From: UMGS363 sp051881775
GTDB lineage: Bacteria; Bacillota; Clostridia; Oscillospirales; Ruminococcaceae
Direction: 5' to 3'
Length of the DNA: 64,000 bases
Assembly: GCA_051881775.1 (NCBI GenBank)
Contig: JBJEQN010000011.1
Coordinates: 1-64,000 of the forward strand
Shown: piece after piece, positions 59,169 to 64,000 of the stretch
How positions within the stretch are numbered: the first letter of the stretch is position 1
Layout: every line of letters starts with the position of its first letter
Made by a program: the position numbers and the translations under genes
The notes under the pieces: model-generated
What the model was told of the DNA's origin: nothing
The model's input: the letters and a program-made list of their open reading frames with translations, nothing else
Database searches by the model: none

Positions 59169-60597
59169 AAGCGTTTTCTCCGAGTATTTCTCTCTATGCG
59201 CAACTATAATTTCGTCCGCCGTAGTCTGCATAGCGGCAGTCCTGCTGATGATCTCATCGGAATTTTACAAGAGCGAAAAGAAAAACTACATCGCCGATAA
59301 TTCCGCCGATATTATTGCCGTAACAAAACTGAGCATAATTTCGGGCGGCAGCGTTGACGCCGGATATTTGAAAAACGTTTATCTCAACGCTACGGATACT
59401 ACGGACATTGTCTTTACATTAACCGACTCAGACGGCGTTGCTTTGGTATGTTCCGAAGCACCGCCGTGTTCTCATACGGGAAGAAAAATCGGGGAAAAAA
59501 CTCTGAACAAAATAACCGAAGAGGGCTTTTACGAGCTGAGCAGCCTTGACCGTTTCTATGAAAAAAGCTACTTCAACGTTGCATATAAATTCGAGCAGAG
59601 CGGAAGCATCTATTACCTTTTCGCAAGACTTCCCGATGATTCTCTTAGGGCTTATCTTTCAAAGCTCATCATCATTCTTGCGGTGGTAACGGCGATAATA
59701 CTGGCGTTGGTATTTGCGGCTGTTTATGCGGCTACAAAGCACCTTATGGCGCCTATAAGAGAAATGACCCTTGCCGCCAAACGGTTCGGAGAGGGCGATT
59801 TTTCAAAGAAGCTCTATGTTGCCGAGCAGAACGAGTTTGGTTTCCTTGCCAATTCCCTTAACGAAATGGCAGTTTCTCTTGAAAATCTTGAAGAAACCAG
59901 AAAAAACTTCGTTTCAAACGTTTCCCACGAGCTGAAAACTCCTATGACTACCATAGGCGGCTTTGTGGACGGCATATTAGACGGAACTATCCCCCCCTCA
60001 AAGCACAATTACTACCTCCATATCGTTTCGGAAGAGGTCGACAGGCTTGCCCGTCTTGTCCGTTCAATGCTTAACATCTCAAAGTACGAAGCAGGCGAAA
60101 TGGAGCTTGCAACGGAAAATTTTGACCTTATGCCCGTTCTCGTCAAGACCCTGCTCATATTTGAAAACAGGATAGACGAAAAACAGGTGGAAATAAGGGG
60201 CATCGAGCATGGCAGATTTATGCTCAACGCCGACCCCGACCTTACAAAGCAGGTCATCTACAACCTTGTGGAAAACGCCGTGAAGTTCGTCAACAAAGGC
60301 GGATATATCGCCTTCGATTTTGAAACGGGCGACGATGGAATGAGCATTGTAAGGATACGCAACAGCGGCGAAGGACTTAAAGAAAACGAGATCTCCAGAG
60401 TGTTTGAAAGATTCTACAAGACCGACCCGTCAAGGGGTATAGACAAAACAGGCGTGGGTCTGGGACTTTCAATAGTGCGTTCAATAATAAAGCTCCACGG
60501 CGGAACTATTTTAGTGCGCAGCGAGCCTAACGAGTATGTGGAATTTGAATTCACAATGAAAACAGGCGTGAGAGAACCGCCTAAACAGCAGAATTGA
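59161..60597 (+). CDS. Sensor histidine kinase
   Basis: The 478-residue membrane kinase has TM1 (about 15-36), an extracellular sensor of about 130 residues, TM2 (about 170-193), HAMP (about 193-245), HisKA with phosphorylated His256 (FVSNVSHELKTPMTT), and the HATPase with N box (LVENAVKFV), G1 and G2 (TGVGLGLSIVRSIIKLHGG). It is the partner of the preceding regulator. The extracellular ligand cannot be deduced. Confidence 0.93.
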   Translation: MRKSVFSEYFSLCATIISSAVVCIAAVLLMISSEFYKSEKKNYIADNSADIIAVTKLSIISGGSVDAGYLKNVYLNATDTTDIVFTLTDSDGVALVCSEAPPCSHTGRKIGEKTLNKITEEGFYELSSLDRFYEKSYFNVAYKFEQSGSIYYLFARLPDDSLRAYLSKLIIILAVVTAIILALVFAAVYAATKHLMAPIREMTLAAKRFGEGDFSKKLYVAEQNEFGFLANSLNEMAVSLENLEETRKNFVSNVSHELKTPMTTIGGFVDGILDGTIPPSKHNYYLHIVSEEVDRLARLVRSMLNISKYEAGEMELATENFDLMPVLVKTLLIFENRIDEKQVEIRGIEHGRFMLNADPDLTKQVIYNLVENAVKFVNKGGYIAFDFETGDDGMSIVRIRNSGEGLKENEISRVFERFYKTDPSRGIDKTGVGLGLSIVRSIIKLHGGTILVRSEPNEYVEFEFTMKTGVREPPKQQN

Positions 60598-60603
60598 ATT
60601 TCA

Positions 60604-60641
60604 GGGGGCGCTGCCGTGACGGCGGCGCCCTCGATTTTTAA
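60604..60641 (+). terminator. Hairpin between the kinase and htrA genes
   Basis: An 11-bp GC-rich stem (60606-60616 with 60620-60630), triloop and ATTTTTA lie in the 55-bp gap. No separate promoter for htrA is visible, so this probably terminates only in part. Confidence 0.65.
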
Positions 60642-60652
60642 GGAGGAATCCT

Positions 60653-62212
60653 ATGGATAACGAGTTCAACAACAATCCCGAAAACGGTACAGAAAATACA
60701 AACGGCAGCACTCCCCCCACAGAGGAGACGGAAAAGGGTCAGGCGTTTTACGTCCAGCCTCCCGTGCCGCCCGTTTACGGACCTCCGCCTGTAAATAACG
60801 AGGTCATACGCCATATGCGGACGGAAAACGCAGAAAACGGCAGCGCTCCCACAGGACCTGCTCAGGTAAACCCCGGAACACCACCTCAGAACGGCGCACC
60901 CTCGGGAGTTCCGCCTTATAACAGCGGAAATGTTCCTCCCCCGTTTACTCCGCCCCCTTATCCCGGTTACGGAAACGGATATGTGCCGCCAATGGGTATG
61001 CAGCCCGTTCCCCCGAAGAAAAAACGGCTTTCCACAGGCTGGATAATCGCACTATCTGTCCTTATTGCCGTAATGATGATAATAATCATTATACTGAGCG
61101 TTCTTGTGGTAAAAAAAGCGTCGGATTTCAACAAGACCGTTTCGGAAAACAAGTTCAGCAGCCTTGATACGGAATCCGCAGAGGCTTCCTCCGGAAAAAA
61201 CAGCAAGGTGCAGATAAATCTTCCCGTATCAAAGAAGCCGGAGATAAGCTCTTCTTATTATGTAAATGAGGAAACAGGACTTCTTACAACGGAAGGCGTT
61301 GCGCAGAAAATACTGCCCTCACAGGTGCTTATAGGCGTTTACAACGACACGCCCTACCAGATGACTTCACTGGGTTCGGGTGTGATACTTACCGCAGACG
61401 GCTATATCCTTACCAACGCTCACGTTGTTGACGGCGCTTCCGATATGAAGGTGCGCCTTAATGACGATTCCCAGTATGAAGCCAAAATAATCGGCATTGA
61501 CAGGGAGCAGGACGTTGCCATTGTAAAGATAGAAGCAACAGGTCTTACCGCAGCAGAGCTTGGGGATTCGGACAGCGCCGTGGTAGGCGAAGCTGTAGCG
61601 GTCGTAGGCGCAGCAGGTTCCTTTGAAAACTCGGTCACCTTCGGTTATATAAGCGCCCTTGGCCGTGAGATCGAAACGGACTACTCTTCAAGCGGCATAC
61701 TTAACTGCATTCAGACAGACGCAGCGCTTAACCCCGGAAACTCGGGCGGCGCTCTTGTGAATATGTACGGACAGGTCATCGGGCTTTCCGTAGGCGGAAT
61801 GAGCCACGAGACCTATGACGGCATAGGCTTTGCTATTGAGATAAACGACGTTATCCCCATTGCCGAAGCGCTTATGGCAAACGGATTTGTCCCCGGCAGA
61901 GCAAGGATAGGCGTTCTCTATATTCCCATAACAACAGAGCTTGCTGCGGAATATGATGTTCCCATAGGTCTGTGCGTTGCAGAGGTGGATCCCACCTGCG
62001 ATGTTGCAAATTCGGGAATACAGAAGTATGACATCATCACAGCCGTTGACGGCATCTCTGTTTATAACGGCGATACGGTGAAGAAGGCAATGAAGGACAA
62101 ATACGCAGGACAAACGGTGACTCTTTCCGTTTACAGAAAAACTATCACCGACGAGGTCAGCGAATTTGACGTTCAGGTCATACTTGCACAGAAAAACGAT
62201 ATGGAACAGTAA
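60653..62212 (+). CDS. htrA: HtrA/DegP-type membrane-anchored serine protease
   Basis: The 519-residue protein has a cytosolic N-terminus of about 125 residues rich in Pro, Gly, Asn, then one membrane helix (129-153) and an extracellular trypsin-like domain with catalytic His257 (NAHVVDG), Asp287 (EQDVAIVKI) and Ser364 (NPGNSGGAL), then a PDZ domain (about 415-505). It degrades misfolded exported proteins. The long Pro-rich cytosolic segment is unusual but found in Clostridia. AGGAGG precedes the ATG. Confidence 0.93.
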   Translation: MDNEFNNNPENGTENTNGSTPPTEETEKGQAFYVQPPVPPVYGPPPVNNEVIRHMRTENAENGSAPTGPAQVNPGTPPQNGAPSGVPPYNSGNVPPPFTPPPYPGYGNGYVPPMGMQPVPPKKKRLSTGWIIALSVLIAVMMIIIIILSVLVVKKASDFNKTVSENKFSSLDTESAEASSGKNSKVQINLPVSKKPEISSSYYVNEETGLLTTEGVAQKILPSQVLIGVYNDTPYQMTSLGSGVILTADGYILTNAHVVDGASDMKVRLNDDSQYEAKIIGIDREQDVAIVKIEATGLTAAELGDSDSAVVGEAVAVVGAAGSFENSVTFGYISALGREIETDYSSSGILNCIQTDAALNPGNSGGALVNMYGQVIGLSVGGMSHETYDGIGFAIEINDVIPIAEALMANGFVPGRARIGVLYIPITTELAAEYDVPIGLCVAEVDPTCDVANSGIQKYDIITAVDGISVYNGDTVKKAMKDKYAGQTVTLSVYRKTITDEVSEFDVQVILAQKNDMEQ

Positions 62213-62217
62213 TACAA

Positions 62218-62262
62218 CAAGGCTTCGGCGCCGAAATGACGGTACCGAAGCCTTGATTTTTA
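62218..62262. terminator. Terminator between htrA and the convergent amidohydrolase gene
   Basis: A 16-bp stem with two mismatches or wobbles (62218-62233 with 62240-62255, CAAGGCTTCGG...) is followed by ATTTTTA on the plus strand. It probably serves both directions. Confidence 0.85.
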
Positions 62263-62284
62263 TAACTGTATGGTCTTGCTAATT

Positions 62285-63445
62285 TTATGATATTTCCTTT
62301 CGATAAACTTCTTTGCCGCCTATAAAGGTCGCTTTTACGGAGGTCATTATTTCAAGTGGGTCTCCGTCAAAAATAACAAGGTCAGCGTCCTTGCCGACGG
62401 TAATTGAACCTACCCTGTCGTAAATACCGGCAATTTTGGCAGGATTCACCGTAAGGGCACGGAGAGCTTCTTCGTAAGGCAAACCTGCTTTTACGCAGTA
62501 AGCAGCGCTTGCAGCAAGGTACTGAACGGGTATCTCGGGGTGGTCGGTGCAGATCGCAGCGTTCACACCGTTTTTGTAAAGAATTCCTGCATTGGCTGTG
62601 GTAAGTCCCGAAAGCTCAGGCTTGCCCCTGTCGCAGATAACGGGTCCAACAAATGCAGAAGCCTTTTCCTCGCCCAGAATATCCGCAATAAGGTGTCCCT
62701 CGGTGCAATGTACAAGCACATAATCAAGGTCAAATTCCTTTGCTATCCTTACCGCCGTCATAATGTCGTCGGCACGGTGGCAATGGAAATGTGCTTTCAG
62801 CTTATGTTCAAGCAAAGGGATAAGCGCCTCGCACTTTATATCATACTCCGGCAGAGAATCTCCGCTTTCCAGAGCTTCCGCCTTGTCCTGCATATACCTC
62901 TGCGCCTTGAAAAGCGCCTCACGGATAATAGCGGCAGTTGCCATTCTTGTAACGGGAGCGGAATCCTTGTCGGAAAAGGTGGATTTAGGGTTTTCACCAA
63001 GAGCAAATTTTATGCCTACCTGACGGATAAGCATTTCATCGGCGCACCTTCCGGCTGTTTTCACCGCAATAAAGTCGCCGCCTATTGGATTGGAGGAGCC
63101 TACCCCCGTAACGGCAGCAGTAACTCCGCAGGCAACAGCGTCACGGAAGCAGTTATCCCTGAAATTAAGCCCGTCTATGGTGCGCAGATGAGGAGTAACA
63201 GGGTCGCTGTCCTCGTTAACGTCCTCACCCTCTGCGCCCATTCCGTCGCCTATAAGACCGATGTGGGAATGTGGGTCAATGAAGCCGGGAAAAAGCAGAC
63301 CGCCCTCTGCGTCAAAGTCGCCCTCCGAAACCTTGGGCGGCATTCCTTCGGAAACTTCGCAAATAACGCCATTTTCCGCACGGACGAAGCCTTTTTTGAT
63401 AACGGGCGAATCCATAGTATGGATCTCCGCATTGTAAACGTACAT
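62285..63445 (-). CDS. Amidohydrolase, imidazolonepropionase-related
   Basis: The 386-residue enzyme has the metal site GFIDPHSHIG (residues 55-64), FHCHRADDI near 219, VHCTEGH near 247, ICTDHPEIP near 299, and a C-terminal VGKDADLVIFDGDPLE typical of amidohydrolases. It hydrolyses a cyclic amide or similar bond; the substrate is unknown. The ATG at 63445 is just after GGGGGAAG. A small membrane protein gene is 12 bp upstream. Confidence 0.9.
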   Translation of the reverse strand: MYVYNAEIHTMDSPVIKKGFVRAENGVICEVSEGMPPKVSEGDFDAEGGLLFPGFIDPHSHIGLIGDGMGAEGEDVNEDSDPVTPHLRTIDGLNFRDNCFRDAVACGVTAAVTGVGSSNPIGGDFIAVKTAGRCADEMLIRQVGIKFALGENPKSTFSDKDSAPVTRMATAAIIREALFKAQRYMQDKAEALESGDSLPEYDIKCEALIPLLEHKLKAHFHCHRADDIMTAVRIAKEFDLDYVLVHCTEGHLIADILGEEKASAFVGPVICDRGKPELSGLTTANAGILYKNGVNAAICTDHPEIPVQYLAASAAYCVKAGLPYEEALRALTVNPAKIAGIYDRVGSITVGKDADLVIFDGDPLEIMTSVKATFIGGKEVYRKEIS

Positions 63446-63457
63446 ACTCTTCCCCCG

Positions 63458-63625
63458 TTACGACAAGCCGCACTCGTCGTAGTCTTTCCAGCGCTCGTTG
63501 TAGTTGTAAGCGCTGATAGCCTTGTAAACGATAAATCCTCCGGCAACAAAAATAAGCGCCAGAGCCGCAGCGATAGGCACTGCAGTTCTCATATAATCCA
63601 TTACTGTGATCTTTTTCTTTTTCAT
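63458..63625 (-). CDS. Small membrane protein, 55 residues
   Basis: The gene starts MKKKKITVMDYMRTAV, with a hydrophobic helix (about residues 16-34) and a polar C-terminus YNYNERWKDYDECGLS. It has AAAGGAAA about 10 nt before the ATG and a promoter TTTACT-17-TATAAT. It precedes the amidohydrolase gene in the same direction and is probably real, but I know no family. The orientation of the anchor suggests a basic cytosolic N-terminus. Confidence 0.65.
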   Translation of the reverse strand: MKKKKITVMDYMRTAVPIAAALALIFVAGGFIVYKAISAYNYNERWKDYDECGLS

Positions 63626-63660
63626 TTGTACAGGTTTCCTTTCGTTTTTTCTCTAATAAT

Positions 63661-63689
63661 ATTATAATGTGAAAATCCGATTTAGTAAA
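63661..63689 (-). promoter_or_regulatory. Promoter of the small protein-amidohydrolase pair
   Basis: TTTACT (63689-63684) and TATAAT (63666-63661) are 17 nt apart, about 30 nt before the ATG at 63625. Confidence 0.7.
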
Positions 63690-63777
63690 TACCTTTTTTG
63701 AAAATAAGTTTGGTTTTAACGGGGAAATTGTGCCGGAGAAGGAAGAATTATAAGAGATTTTTGGTCGTCCGTCCTCC

Positions 63778-63806
63778 TTGACAAAGTTTATTTTAAGATG
63801 TATAAT
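63778..63806 (+). promoter_or_regulatory. Consensus promoter of the right-edge gene
   Basis: TTGACA (63778-63783) and TATAAT (63801-63806), 17 nt apart, precede the ATG at 63839 by about 33 nt. Confidence 0.85.
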
Positions 63807-63838
63807 GTAAAAAAACAAGATGTGGGAAAGGGGATGCA

Positions 63839-64000
63839 ATGATGTCGACCGAAGAAATTTTAAAACAGCTTCTTGATGGTCAGAATTCAATAAATCAGCG
63901 GCTTGATACTATGGATAAGCGCTTTGACACAATAGATAAGCGGTTTGAAGCAATAGATGAACGCTTTGACACGATAGATAAGCGCTTTGATGAAGTCAAT
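63839..64000 (+). CDS. Partial gene, heptad-repeat coiled-coil protein
   Basis: The frame begins MMSTEEILKQLLDGQNSINQ and continues RLDTMDK-RFDTIDK-RFEAIDE-RFDTIDK-RFDEVN to the window edge. The 7-residue repeat means a 21-bp DNA repeat of GATAAGCGCTTTGACACAATA-like units (about 63916 onward). This is a coiled coil like those of small tail or DUF-type proteins; the function is not known and the end is missing. AAAGGGG is a possible ribosome-binding site; the second ATG at 63842 is equally possible. Confidence 0.7.
   Translation, partial: MMSTEEILKQLLDGQNSINQRLDTMDKRFDTIDKRFEAIDERFDTIDKRFDEVN

Overview
The window looks like the chromosome of a motile, endospore-forming, Gram-positive anaerobe of the class Clostridia, most like an Oscillospiraceae/Ruminococcaceae-type gut or rumen bacterium. 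This rests on the spore-cortex genes yabP-yabQ beside divIC and yabR, the Firmicutes layout of the flagellar operon (with fliY, cheC, cheD and flbD), sigma-A promoters close to TTGACA-17-TATAAT, strong Shine-Dalgarno sites with frequent GTG and TTG starts, and lipoprotein signals. No species can be named from the sequence alone. I saw no rRNA or tRNA genes, CRISPR arrays, phage genes or transposases.

Layout. (1) 1-3311, plus strand: a GntR/UTRA regulator, an MgtC/SapB membrane protein and two tandem PHP-domain (histidinol-phosphatase-like) hydrolases. (2) 3312-3883: an intergenic block of palindromic repeats ending in the terminator of the flagellar operon. (3) 3884-30019, minus strand: one flagellar-chemotaxis operon of about 26 kb, read flgB flgC fliE fliF fliG fliH fliI fliJ fliK flgD (TIGR02530) flgE flbD motA motB fliM fliY cheY fliO fliP fliQ fliR flhB flhA fliA flgF-like flgG-like cheC cheD. 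It encodes rod, MS-ring, C-ring, export gate and ATPase, hook, stator, sigma-28 and CheY-phosphate-handling proteins. It lacks fliL, flhF and flhG, and the filament and cheA/cheW/MCP genes are not in the window. (4) 30450-32422, minus strand: a compact pilZ-parA-comFB operon just upstream of flgB, which may join cyclic-di-nucleotide sensing to a ParA-type positioning ATPase. (5) 32731-36266, plus strand: a membrane protein and sbcC without an adjacent sbcD. (6) 36249-38750: a dispersed purine-rich repeat family, a DUF348/G5/3D cell-wall protein, and a GNAT acetyltransferase bracketed by inverted copies of the repeat. (7) 38813-44617, minus strand: the branched-chain amino acid genes ilvB, ilvN and ilvC with an acyltransferase-3 gene between ilvB and ilvN, then deoB.

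(8) 44689-56202 is the most unusual region: seven paralogous exported transglutaminase-like proteins in two divergent groups. Two with signal peptides are on the minus strand. Five (four clear lipoproteins and one with a weak lipobox) are on the plus strand behind a CNNM/CorC-type transporter gene. All keep a Cys-His-Asp triad with nearly constant spacing and share a C-terminal module, while their N-terminal spacers differ; one also carries an SH3-like domain. (9) 56431-58162, plus strand: yabP, yabQ, divIC and yabR. (10) 58467-62212, plus strand: an OmpR-type response regulator, its histidine kinase, and an HtrA-type membrane-anchored serine protease, as expected of an envelope-stress module. 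(11) 62285-64000: an amidohydrolase with a 55-residue membrane protein upstream (minus strand), and the start of a heptad-repeat coiled-coil protein running off the right edge.

Points beyond routine annotation are the transglutaminase-like array, the PilZ-ParA-ComFB module, a FliY with an internal CheY-binding-type motif, a FlgD with a long unexplained extension, a structured leader before flgE, and a repeat family that supplies the stop codons of sbcC and deoB.
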